Positions 1 to 6,319 of a DNA stretch of 7,375 nt are shown in pieces (within the stretch, counting starts at the first letter, position 1; the number at the start of each line of letters is the position of its first letter). Location: positions 1 through 7,375 of the forward strand of contig JAGHDJ010000022.1 of assembly GCA_021159955.1 (NCBI GenBank). The letters run 5' to 3'. The position numbers and the translations under genes were made by a program. The notes under the pieces were generated by a model that was given only the letters and a program-made list of their open reading frames with translations, was not told where the DNA came from and searched no databases. This DNA comes from Dehalococcoidia bacterium (GTDB lineage: Bacteria; Chloroflexota; Dehalococcoidia; UBA2247).

Positions 1-357
<357 letters not shown>

Positions 358-394
358 TGCATTGTTTCCGAGATAATCAATTCGCAGTTTTTTG

Positions 395-403
395 TGATAT
401 AAT
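395..403 (+). promoter_or_regulatory. Possible extended -10 promoter ahead of 5S rRNA
   Basis: In the 23S-5S spacer the sequence TGATATAAT (395-403) exactly matches the extended -10 consensus TGnTATAAT, and it lies about 29 nt before the 5S gene. No good -35 box sits 17 nt upstream, which an extended -10 does not strictly require. It could give 5S and the following tRNA some transcription independent of the upstream 23S. Equally, it may be a chance match in an AT-rich processing spacer. Confidence 0.35.
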
Positions 404-431
404 ATTAACAACTTAATTTAGCGTATGGACG

Positions 432-554
432 CCTCCTGGTGATTTTAGCGGAGTGGTACCACCCGTTCCCATCTCGAACACGGAAGTGAAACTCTCCAGC
501 GCAGACGATACTGCTCGGGCAACTGTGTGTGGAAAATATGTCATTGCCAGGGGG
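432..554 (+). rRNA. rrf: 5S ribosomal RNA
   Basis: The sequence has the usual bacterial 5S layout. The terminal helix forms between CCTCCTGGT at 432-440 and GCCAGGGGG at 546-554. It includes the highly conserved loop-B/loop-C segment CCCATCTCGAACACGGAAGT (about 468-487) and the GATACTGC and GGGAA-like loop E/helix IV region. Ends are set by pairing of helix I and could be off by one or two bases. It lies about 74 nt after 23S, as expected for a 23S-5S operon, and 46 nt before an initiator tRNA. Confidence 0.95.
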
Positions 555-576
555 CTTAATACTCTAAATAGAGTTC

Positions 577-582
577 TATACT
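577..582 (+). promoter_or_regulatory. Possible -10 box ahead of tRNA-fMet
   Basis: TATACT matches the -10 consensus at five of six positions and would place a start near 589, twelve bases before the tRNA. There is no convincing -35 box. The tRNA may simply be co-transcribed with the rRNA. A small hairpin (ACTCT/AGAGT, 561-574) lies just upstream and has no T-run, so it does not look like a terminator. Confidence 0.25.
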
Positions 583-600
583 ATACCCGGACAATTAGCG

Positions 601-675
<75 letters not shown>

Positions 676-684
676 GGAAAAGTT

Positions 685-726
685 AAAGACAGGAAAGTGA
701 CTCTTGAAGTCATCCTGTCTTTTTTG
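685..726 (+). terminator. Rho-independent terminator of the rRNA-tRNA unit
   Basis: A perfect 10-bp stem AAAGACAGGA (685-694) / TCCTGTCTTT (713-722) continues, after a three-base bulge, into an inner stem TGACT (698-702) / AGTCA (708-712) with a five-base loop. A run of T follows at 720-725. It lies directly after the tRNA and is the natural end of the 23S-5S-tRNA transcript. Confidence 0.92.
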
Positions 727-765
727 TTTATGGGGCGTTGCTTTCTCTGTTATTGTGCTGAGCAT

Positions 766-849
766 GTAGCGCGACCCTTTAGGGTCGCCTTGCTCATCGC
801 ATGGCTTCGGCAGAGGATGCCCTTAAGCGAGGCTGAAGCCTCGCGCTAC
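766..849. repeat. REP-like inverted pair, copy A (BIME-like)
   Basis: The left unit is GTAG (766-769), then C, then a hairpin GCGACCC-TTTA-GGGTCGC (771-788, 7-bp stem). The right unit is the same design inverted: hairpin GCGAGGC-TGAA-GCCTCGC (827-844), then G and CTAC (846-849). A 38-nt spacer separates them. A 5' GTAG tetranucleotide followed by a hairpin, arranged as inverted pairs, is the known architecture of REP/BIME elements linked to RAYT (TnpA-REP) transposases. No such transposase is in the window, so the class is inferred from structure only. There are no direct target duplications beside it, which speaks against a classical TIR-type MITE. Confidence 0.8.
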
Positions 850-914
850 GTTTGTATGTGAGCCTCGTTTACGTGTATTGGCTGAACCCACATCTGCACA
901 CCTTGCTTTAACAT

Positions 915-937
915 GTAGCGCGACCCTTCAGGGTCGC
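915..937 (+). repeat. Solitary REP-like unit, copy B
   Basis: GTAG (915-918), C, and hairpin GCGACCC-TTCA-GGGTCGC (920-937) reproduce the left unit of copies A and C with one change in the loop (TTCA instead of TTTA). The shared CATGTAG lead-in is also present. The right-hand partner and the spacer seen in the paired copies are missing. Confidence 0.75.
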
Positions 938-946
938 TATGATCTT

Positions 947-996
947 TCCCCCACCAGTCTCCAAGATTGCTTCGTCATTATATTCCTCGCAAAGAC
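947..996 (-). repeat. ATTGCGAG-type palindromic repeat, copy 1
   Basis: Read on the minus strand this is GTCTTTGCGAG, a 15-nt variable middle, GCAATCT, then a GGAG..TGGTGGGG tail. The same start and tail occur in copy 2 in the opposite orientation, separated from it by only a 14-nt A-rich spacer (997-1010). Copy 1 is more diverged than the other two, with GTCTTTG instead of GTCATTG. Similar ATTGCGAG...GCAATCT palindromes are common intergenic repeats in diverse bacteria; no mobility gene is known from what I can see here. Confidence 0.65.
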
Positions 997-1010
997 AATA
1001 AAAAAAGGAT

Positions 1011-1067
1011 GTCATTGCGAGTCCTTCTAGAGAAGGACGCGGCAATCTCGGAGGTGTGGTGGGGCTT
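1011..1067 (+). repeat. ATTGCGAG-type palindromic repeat, copy 2
   Basis: This copy begins GTCATTGCGA at 1011, contains a nearly perfect internal palindrome GTCCTTCT-AG-AGAAGGAC (1021-1038), then GCGGCAATCTC (to 1049) and a GGAG..TGGTGGGG tail. ATTGC and GCAAT pair with each other, so the whole core can fold into one hairpin. Its middle differs completely from those of copies 1 and 3 while the ends are conserved. Confidence 0.7.
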
Positions 1068-1092
1068 CCCTTGTTTCATTCGCCGTAAACAT

Positions 1093-1177
1093 GTAGCGCG
1101 ACCCTTTAGGGTCGCCTTGCTCATCGCATGGCTTCGGCAGGAGGATGCTCTTAAGCGAGGCTGAAGCCTCGCGCTAC
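1093..1177. repeat. REP-like inverted pair, copy C (BIME-like)
   Basis: This 85-bp copy is almost identical to copy A (766-849). It has the same GTAG-led left hairpin and CTAC-ended right hairpin. The spacer differs by one inserted G (CAGGAGG against CAGAGG) and one C/T change. In this copy the outer arms give a perfect 10-bp inverted repeat (TGTAGCGCGA 1092-1101, TCGCGCTACA 1169-1178). Near-identity including the spacer means the pair was copied as one unit, and recently. It is inserted between ATTGCGAG-type copies 2 and 3. Confidence 0.8.
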
Positions 1178-1218
1178 AGTTTGTTATCGATGAAGCCAAT
1201 CTCAAAGAACGAGGCATA

Positions 1219-1246
1219 GAGATTGCCGCTCTTCGCTCGCAATGAC
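1219..1246 (-). repeat. ATTGCGAG-type palindromic repeat, copy 3
   Basis: On the minus strand this reads GTCATTGCGAG, a six-base middle (CGAAGA), then GCGGCAATCTC. The ends match copy 2 exactly, in inverted orientation, with the copy-C REP pair lying between them. The GGTGTGGTGGGG tail seen in copy 2 is not present here. Confidence 0.65.
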
Positions 1247-1361
1247 GAGTGACAGGTGATGGGTGAGGGGATGCTCGTCTTCTAATCTGCTGGGGGCTCC
1301 GGGTTTTTGCTCGAATTTATCTCTGCCCTTATACTAAAAATTATCTTGCTGCCTGTTAATT

Positions 1362-1979
1362 TTATCGTGCCGGCGGTGGCCAATTAGGTTTAATATTGCT
1401 GTAGGTTTCCTGTAAAGCTCGGATATCTCTCAGGAGCTGCGCTATGTTACAGCCCAGTATCTCTAAATAAGCGGCGAGCACCATCGCAGAATTCGGTGTT
1501 TGTGCAGAAACTATCTGGTGGCAGGCAGTGTTGAAGTCTATAATACTGGACATACTAGGCAAGATATTTGGGTATTTAGTATAGAATAGGTTTATACGCT
1601 GCATTTCGTCATACAATGACCTCATCTCCTTGTGGAAGGTGGCAAGGCTTTTGGGGATGTCCGCTCTGTCCATCGTTATGGTTAACCCTCCTTGAGGGTG
1701 TGATAGCCAGTCGACTACGGCATTTTCTTTGCCCCACGGCACGGTATGACAGTGAATTGAACCCAGGGTCTGTTCTTCTGTTCCTATGGGGCAATGAAGC
1801 CAGGCCATTAGGTCAGTTAGCATGGGACTTAGATTGTTCTCCAGCCTGATTAGTGCGCCAAGCATAAATGGCAACTGCGGATCTTCGTTACGTTTCTTTC
1901 TGAGTGGTTGATATACGCGGATGGATAGAACGCCCCCGATAATAAGCCCTGCCATAAATAGTGCAATCTTGATAGTCAC
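1362..1979 (-). CDS. Hypothetical protein with an N-terminal membrane anchor (205 aa)
   Basis: I do not recognise this protein. It opens with a single hydrophobic segment (about residues 4-20, then basic residues RKKR near 28-31), so it is probably a membrane-anchored protein or an uncleaved signal anchor with a mostly helical remainder. No catalytic motif stands out. Cysteines are sparse (one in a WLHCP segment near residue 63, others towards the C-terminus). The frame opens with GTG at 1979. An upstream in-frame TAG at 1989-1991 rules out a much longer form, and an ATG at codon 9 is the alternative start. No clear Shine-Dalgarno site precedes either. It is divergent from lgt across a 168-nt gap. 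Coding status rests on length and on a plausible anchor-plus-soluble composition, so a spurious frame is still possible. Confidence 0.6.
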   Translation of the reverse strand: MTIKIALFMAGLIIGGVLSIRVYQPLRKKRNEDPQLPFMLGALIRLENNLSPMLTDLMAWLHCPIGTEEQTLGSIHCHTVPWGKENAVVDWLSHPQGGLTITMDRADIPKSLATFHKEMRSLYDEMQRINLFYTKYPNILPSMSSIIDFNTACHQIVSAQTPNSAMVLAAYLEILGCNIAQLLRDIRALQETYSNIKPNWPPPAR

Positions 1980-2070
1980 ACATACATACTAGCACATATT
2001 TACAGTATTGGTGGAATGTATGAGTAATTTCCTCTTACTGTATTTGATTGTGATGGAAAGAGCCTGCCCT

Positions 2071-2099
2071 TTGGATAGATGTCTCTATTATGTTAGAAT
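2071..2099 (+). promoter_or_regulatory. Predicted promoter for lgt
   Basis: TAGAAT at 2094-2099 matches the -10 consensus at five of six positions and is preceded by TG one base upstream (2091-2092), an extended -10. A weak -35 (TTGGAT, 2071-2076) lies exactly 17 bases upstream. A start near 2106 would give a leader of about 42 nt before lgt, long enough to contain its ribosome-binding site. Confidence 0.45.
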
Positions 2100-2147
2100 G
2101 GGGCGGGTCTATGAGCAGGATGATTGCAGGTACAGGGAGGTGAAGAT

Positions 2148-2951
2148 TTGGAGATTGCCTTTAAAATAGGGTCGTTTGCTGTGCACTGGTACAGTATAAT
2201 GATAATTGTGGCTGTTCTGGTGGGCATCTGGGTGGCGATGAAAGAAGCGGAGAGACGCGGTGAAGACCCTGATGACGTGCTCAACTTTATGGTGATAGCA
2301 CTGCCGTTGGCTGTTGTTGGTGCGCGCCTGTATCATGTGGTTTCCAGCTGGGATTTCTATAGTCAGAATCCGGGTTCAATCTTTGCCATCTGGAAGACAG
2401 GTGGTGGTTTGGGGATATATGGTGCTATGGCGGGTGGTGCACTGGGGCTTTTTATTTTCTCCAGGTGGCGAAAGGTGAATATGCTGCGCTGGCTGGATAT
2501 CATTGCACCTTCTCTGATGTTGGGTCAGGCGATAGGGCGGTGGGGCAACTATTTTAATCAGGAATTGTATGGTATGCCCACAGATTTACCCTGGGGTATA
2601 TATATTGACCCCGCCCATCGCATTTATGGCTTTGAGCAATTCACTCATTTTCATCCGCTCTTTCTCTATGAGTCCATTTTGAATTTCATTGGATTCTTTA
2701 TGCTGTTTTTTGTCTCGCGAAAGTATGGTGAACGTCTTCCTAAAGGGTATATTCTTCTCATCTATACCATCTACTATTCCGTAGTTCGCGGGAGCCTTGA
2801 GGGAATGCGCATTAAGAGTGAGGTGTGGACTGTCGGTGGAGTTCCTTCCGCGCGCTGGATATGTGCCATAGCCATAGTTATCGCTGCCTCAATAATGGTT
2901 TATCAGTGGCGTCATCGAGCAAGTCAGATTCAGTCGCAAATTCAGTCGTGA
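2148..2951 (+). CDS. lgt: Phosphatidylglycerol--prolipoprotein diacylglyceryl transferase (Lgt)
   Basis: Lgt is an inner-membrane enzyme that transfers diacylglycerol from phosphatidylglycerol to the lipobox cysteine of prolipoproteins, the first step of lipoprotein maturation. The start is TTG at 2148, because AGGGAGGTG (2134-2142) sits 7 nt upstream; an earlier in-frame TTG at 2124 has no such site. The 267-aa product has the family's multi-membrane-span profile. The signature GRWGNYFNQELYG is at 130-142 (Arg131, Asn134, Glu139 and Gly142 correspond to E. coli R143, N146, E151 and G154). HPxxLYE is at 169-175, and RGSLEGMR at 214-221 supplies the Arg239/Glu243 equivalents (Arg214, Glu218). 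Tyr15 in HWYS corresponds to E. coli Tyr26. The E. coli His103 position is Tyr91 (GIYG), a substitution seen in many Lgt proteins. A glycosyltransferase gene follows after 70 nt on the same strand. Confidence 0.96.
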   Translation: MEIAFKIGSFAVHWYSIMIIVAVLVGIWVAMKEAERRGEDPDDVLNFMVIALPLAVVGARLYHVVSSWDFYSQNPGSIFAIWKTGGGLGIYGAMAGGALGLFIFSRWRKVNMLRWLDIIAPSLMLGQAIGRWGNYFNQELYGMPTDLPWGIYIDPAHRIYGFEQFTHFHPLFLYESILNFIGFFMLFFVSRKYGERLPKGYILLIYTIYYSVVRGSLEGMRIKSEVWTVGGVPSARWICAIAIVIAASIMVYQWRHRASQIQSQIQS

Positions 2952-3021
2952 GAAGTGTTAGATGATGAGGCAAACGCTTATGCTTTGTATAGTAGTTCTT
3001 GCATATTAGGAGGAATATAAC

Positions 3022-4425
3022 TTGATGTCTGCAGATGAATATGAGAAGCAACCCGTTCTCTTGCCTCCGGATGATGGAACGGTTTACAGCAAACGGAAGG
3101 GTTTCTGTCCATTCTCTGTGCCTTCCCTGGATGCCTATACGGCAATTGTGGGTGAGAGGAGGATGGAGCGACTGGAAAAGGCGGCACAGAAGCTCAAAGG
3201 GCTGAAGTTCCTGGAACTTAATGCGACCGCCCGGGGTGGGGGAGTTGCAGAGATGCTCTATTCGTCTGTTCCCTTCCTTAATGCAGTGGGTATTGAAGAT
3301 GAGTGGAAAGTCATAAAAGGGGAGGAATCCTATTTTGAGGTCACTAAAGCTCTCCATAATCTGTTACAAGGCAAAAAGGGTAAATTCACTCCAGAGATGA
3401 AACAGATTTACTTTTCTACCCTGGAGAAAAACGCTCGGGAGAACATCATTGATTACAGTCCTGATGTAGTGTTAGTTCACGACCCGCAACCTTTGGGTTT
3501 AACCCGTTTTCTCAAGAAAAAGGGCGAGACCTGGTTTTGGAGATGTCACATTGATATCGAGGGTGAAGTTATGAATAATGGCTCTCGCCTGTGGAGTTTT
3601 GTCACTTCGTGGGCTCAGCATTATGACGCTGCCATATTTTCAGCATCACACTATGCGCCTTCCTGTTGGCCCCTGCCGGAGTTTATAATACCTCCCTTTA
3701 TTGATCCTCTCTCTGAAAAGAACAGGGAATTAACCAGGGAAGAGATAGACCGAGTTCTAGAGAAATACCATATTGACTTCAGGGTACCGATAATCGCTCA
3801 GATTGGACGGTTTGACCCATGGAAGGGTTTTGACAGGACTCTGGCAACCTTTCGCCGGGTGAGAGAGGAAAAGAAGTGTCAACTTGTTCTGGCTGGCGGG
3901 TTGGCGTCGGATGATCCTGAGGGAGTGAGTGTTCTATCTGATATTTATCAACAGACGGAGCGGGACGAAGATATCCATGTGCTTAACCTCCCTATGGCGG
4001 ATCGCCTGGAGAATTGCCTGGAAGTTAATGCATTGCAGCGAGCTGCCAGTGTGATAATGCAGCCCTCGACCAAGGAGGGGTTTGGATTGGTAATTACTGA
4101 GGCGCTGTGGAAGGGTAAACCTGTGATAGCAAGTGAGATCGGGGGTATCCCCCTTCAGATAAAGGACGAGAGCACAGGCTATTATTATAAGACCTCCATG
4201 CGGGCTGCCGAAAAGATAATCTATCTGCTGAGTCATCAGAAAGCAGCTACGTCCCTTGGAGCAAGAGGGAGGGAATATGTCGGGGAGCATTTCCTCCTTC
4301 CCGACAGGATTGCGGACTACCTTATCGCGACGGATACGATTATCAATGTGGCTGGGGACAGGAAACTTCATCCTGATTCTATAATTAGCTATCACCCGTG
4401 GTTTAAGCTTGGTAAAAGACGATAA
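3022..4425 (+). CDS. treT: TreT-like GT4 glycosyltransferase (putative trehalose synthase)
   Basis: The protein resembles TreT, which joins NDP-glucose and glucose into trehalose in one reversible step in the cytoplasm. It has the GT-B fold features: the N-terminal glycine loop GGGVAEML (72-79), VHDPQP with His153, WRCHID (173-178), QIGRFDPWKG opening the C-terminal Rossmann domain (Gly262-Arg263), and the retaining EX7E motif EGFGLVITE (Glu352 to Glu360) followed by GKPVIAS. At 467 aa it is somewhat longer than typical TreT because of a short charged N-terminal extension and about 30 extra C-terminal residues. AGGAGG at 3008-3013 serves either TTG 3022 (8 nt) or ATG 3025 (11 nt); the choice is uncertain. 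No other trehalose gene is nearby, so the acceptor sugar is not proven and a related GT4 activity is possible. It may be co-transcribed with lgt, and it converges on the next gene. Confidence 0.8.
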   Translation: MMSADEYEKQPVLLPPDDGTVYSKRKGFCPFSVPSLDAYTAIVGERRMERLEKAAQKLKGLKFLELNATARGGGVAEMLYSSVPFLNAVGIEDEWKVIKGEESYFEVTKALHNLLQGKKGKFTPEMKQIYFSTLEKNARENIIDYSPDVVLVHDPQPLGLTRFLKKKGETWFWRCHIDIEGEVMNNGSRLWSFVTSWAQHYDAAIFSASHYAPSCWPLPEFIIPPFIDPLSEKNRELTREEIDRVLEKYHIDFRVPIIAQIGRFDPWKGFDRTLATFRRVREEKKCQLVLAGGLASDDPEGVSVLSDIYQQTERDEDIHVLNLPMADRLENCLEVNALQRAASVIMQPSTKEGFGLVITEALWKGKPVIASEIGGIPLQIKDESTGYYYKTSMRAAEKIIYLLSHQKAATSLGARGREYVGEHFLLPDRIADYLIATDTIINVAGDRKLHPDSIISYHPWFKLGKRR

Positions 4426-4461
4426 GACCAGGTTTTTTGCAGGGACTTTAGTCGTTGTCTC

Positions 4462-4959
4462 TCATCGTTTTGACCCAGTGGTTTCTTCCATAATGCACTT
4501 GAGATTTTGTCCTTCTTCCAACATATGCTGCTTTATGGCTTGCAATTGAGAAACGGTGAGCGATTTGTGTATCAGTTTGTCTATCGCTTTTCCCAGTACG
4601 GGGACATTATATCCCCAGCATATCTCTGCTATAAATGAGGTGTTCTTACCACATCGTTTCGTGATGAAGGCTCCTCTGGCTTTGAACAGAGAGTATGGGA
4701 ACGGAAACAGGAATTGATATTCTATGCGAGCATTTGGCTCAATCCCGGTAACGCGGAACTTCATTTTCTCCAGCTTGCCATGAAGATACTCCTCAAAATA
4801 GACGAGTGAGTCTTTTTCTGTGAGACTACCCTTAATGTAACGAAGCTCCACGTGGTCTTTGGGATGCCAGGTGCGATAGTTCTTATTGAGATGGGTAAAC
4901 CATTGAAATATTCGTTCCGGTGGCGCTTGAATTTCAATCTCATCCCTTAGGACTATCAC
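4462..4959 (-). CDS. SRPBCC/START-like ligand-binding protein at the end of the feo operon
   Basis: This 165-aa protein has the pattern of an SRPBCC (Bet v 1/START, polyketide-cyclase-like) fold. A first strand and amphipathic helices follow the phrase IEIQAPPERIFQWFTHL (about residues 8-24), then come alternating strands in the middle (FEEYLHGKLEKMKFRV at 55-70, IEYQFLFPFP near 79-88) and a long C-terminal helix (about 128-158). Such domains bind lipids or other hydrophobic ligands in a deep cavity; the ligand here cannot be read from sequence. The GTG start at 4959 is supported by GAGGAG (4966-4971) six bases upstream. It begins 25 nt after the feoB membrane-domain gene on the same strand with no terminator between them, so it is probably the last gene of the feo operon. 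A role in iron transport is inference only. Confidence 0.75.
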   Translation of the reverse strand: MIVLRDEIEIQAPPERIFQWFTHLNKNYRTWHPKDHVELRYIKGSLTEKDSLVYFEEYLHGKLEKMKFRVTGIEPNARIEYQFLFPFPYSLFKARGAFITKRCGKNTSFIAEICWGYNVPVLGKAIDKLIHKSLTVSQLQAIKQHMLEEGQNLKCIMEETTGSKR

Positions 4960-4984
4960 CGTTTACTCCTCTGTCCTCTGGTTT

Positions 4985-6319
4985 TTATAGCAAACTTCCT
5001 ATCTGGTAGATTAGGGTAGCTGCAATCCAGGCGATGGCTGTAGTGTATAGGAGGGAGATAACAGGCCATTTCCAGGAGTTGGTTTCTCCCCTAATGGCAC
5101 CGAGAGATGCTACGCAGGGGACGTAGAGTAAGCAGAATACCATAAAGGCATAGGCTACAAGTGGTGTCCAGCCAAGTTGTGTGGCTAATGCACCACCCAG
5201 AATTCCCTCATCAACGGCGAAGATGGTTCCCATAGTTCCTACCACTACCTCTTTGGCCAGAAAGCCAAAAAACAGACTAACTGCCGCCTGCCACTGCCCG
5301 AAGCCGCAGGGTCCGAATATCGGGGCGAGGAAGCTTCCTATCTGCCCGATCCAGCTCTCTGCACTGGCGTATTCTATTCCCCAGGGCATACTGCTCAACA
5401 GCCAGATGAGTATCACAACGCCAAAGATAACAGTTCCCGCTTTTATCAGGAATAATCTGCCGCGTTCCCACATATGGGTGAGAACACCGCTTACGGTGGG
5501 ACGTCGGTAAGGTGGCAGTTCCATAACGAAATGTCCGCTGGGTCCGGGAAGAATCCACTTGCGGAAGACCAGAGCCATTATTATAGCTACAATTATTCCT
5601 ATGAGGTACATAGAGAATACTACCAGCCCCTGATTTTGGGTGAAGAAGGCGCCTGCAAGTAGTATGAAGATGGGAAGGCGAGCGCCGCAGGACATAAAAG
5701 GATTAATCATTATGGTGGTTAGTCTGTCCTTGGGGTTTTCTATGGTTCTGCATGCCATTATGCCGGGTACGTTGCAGCCAAACCCTATTATCATTGGGAT
5801 AAACGAGCGCCCGTGCAGTCCAACCTTATGCATAACTCTGTCCATAACGAAGGCAGCGCGAGCCATATAGCCGCAGTCTTCAAGTACTGACAGGGCGATG
5901 AATAACAAGAAAATCGGAGGGACAAAGGTGATTACCGACCCCAGTCCTCCTACGATGCCGTCTGCGAGCAGTGAACCCAGCCAGTTGGGAGAAACGGTGG
6001 CTACTTGTCCTCCCAGCCACCCAAAGCCGCGGTCTATCAGTCCCATAAGTGGAGCGGACAGGGTGAAAGTAAATTGAAATACCCCATACATAATAGCCAT
6101 AAATATAGGTATCCCTGCCCAGCGATTGACAATGACCTTATCTATCTTATCCGAAACGGTGACTCTGTCTACAGGAGGCTTTTTCAATACATCTTTGAGT
6201 AAACCGCTGATGAATCCGTATCGAGCATCGGCGATAAGGGTTTCAGATTCATCTCCATAGATATTTTTCAGGTGGGCGATGCTTGCATCTGTGGCACGAA
6301 GTATGTCTTCTTTATTCAA
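4985..6319 (-). CDS. feoB: Ferrous iron transporter FeoB, membrane (gate) domain polypeptide
   Basis: This is the membrane part of FeoB, encoded as its own gene. FeoB moves Fe(II) across the inner membrane. The product begins with the end of the linker (DARYGFI near residues 31-37) and then carries the two nucleoside-recognition Gate domains. Gate 1 contains GFGCNVPG (Cys182) and MSCGARLP (Cys211), the conserved cysteine-bearing motifs. Gate 2 contains AKEVVVG and the FCLLYVPC pair (Cys396, Cys402). The C-terminal GETNSWKW and final helix are present, so the membrane part looks complete. I choose TTG at 6319, giving 444 aa, because AAGGAGGTG (6324-6332) lies just upstream at ideal spacing. 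An in-frame TTG at 6343 would add eight residues but lacks this site. The gene overlaps the G-domain gene's stop by 8 nt. Confidence 0.93.
   Translation of the reverse strand: MNKEDILRATDASIAHLKNIYGDESETLIADARYGFISGLLKDVLKKPPVDRVTVSDKIDKVIVNRWAGIPIFMAIMYGVFQFTFTLSAPLMGLIDRGFGWLGGQVATVSPNWLGSLLADGIVGGLGSVITFVPPIFLLFIALSVLEDCGYMARAAFVMDRVMHKVGLHGRSFIPMIIGFGCNVPGIMACRTIENPKDRLTTIMINPFMSCGARLPIFILLAGAFFTQNQGLVVFSMYLIGIIVAIIMALVFRKWILPGPSGHFVMELPPYRRPTVSGVLTHMWERGRLFLIKAGTVIFGVVILIWLLSSMPWGIEYASAESWIGQIGSFLAPIFGPCGFGQWQAAVSLFFGFLAKEVVVGTMGTIFAVDEGILGGALATQLGWTPLVAYAFMVFCLLYVPCVASLGAIRGETNSWKWPVISLLYTTAIAWIAATLIYQIGSLL

Larger units (their letters stand above)
727..1361. other. Gene-free intergenic region packed with palindromic repeats
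   Basis: No convincing coding sequence lies in these 635 bases. Short open frames here run through repeats and have no ribosome-binding site. The content is two copies of an inverted pair of REP-like units, one solitary REP-like unit, and three copies of an ATTGCGAG...GCAATCT palindrome. They are listed separately below. The flanking parts 727-762 and 1250-1361 show nothing I can name. Confidence 0.8.

Noticed and set aside
766..1177. Reading the paired repeats as a classical MITE with terminal inverted repeats
   Set aside because: The 10-bp arms could serve as such ends, but no target-site duplication flanks either copy, and the solitary unit at 915-937 fits the REP model better.
967..1217. 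Open frames on both strands (967-1164 plus, 978-1217 minus) that could be called small genes
   Set aside because: They run through the palindromic repeats, have no ribosome-binding site, and their peptides are translations of repeat sequence.
766..1246. CRISPR array
   Set aside because: Repeats are in both orientations, belong to two families, have irregular spacing and partly conserved spacers, and no cas gene is present.
2124..2147. Longer Lgt start at the upstream in-frame TTG (2124)
   Set aside because: It lacks a ribosome-binding site and would place the strong AGGGAGGTG inside the coding region; TTG at 2148 fits both spacing and family length.
2962..3009. A 15-codon frame (starting ATGATGAGG, hydrophobic, ending TAG) between lgt and the glycosyltransferase, whose stop overlaps the next Shine-Dalgarno site
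   Set aside because: It has no Shine-Dalgarno site of its own and no attenuator-like structure; it is too short to separate from chance.
4414..4471. Imperfect inverted repeat (AAAA..CGATAAGA / TCTCATCGTTTT) spanning the stops of the convergent glycosyltransferase and SRPBCC genes, a possible two-way terminator
   Set aside because: The stem has a mismatch and a bulge with a loop of about 32 nt, so it is too weak to call without transcript ends.
5181..6202. Plus-strand open frames inside feoB (5181-5510, 5474-5662, 5640-5870, 6005-6202)
   Set aside because: They are antisense shadows of a clearly conserved membrane protein and show no family features of their own.
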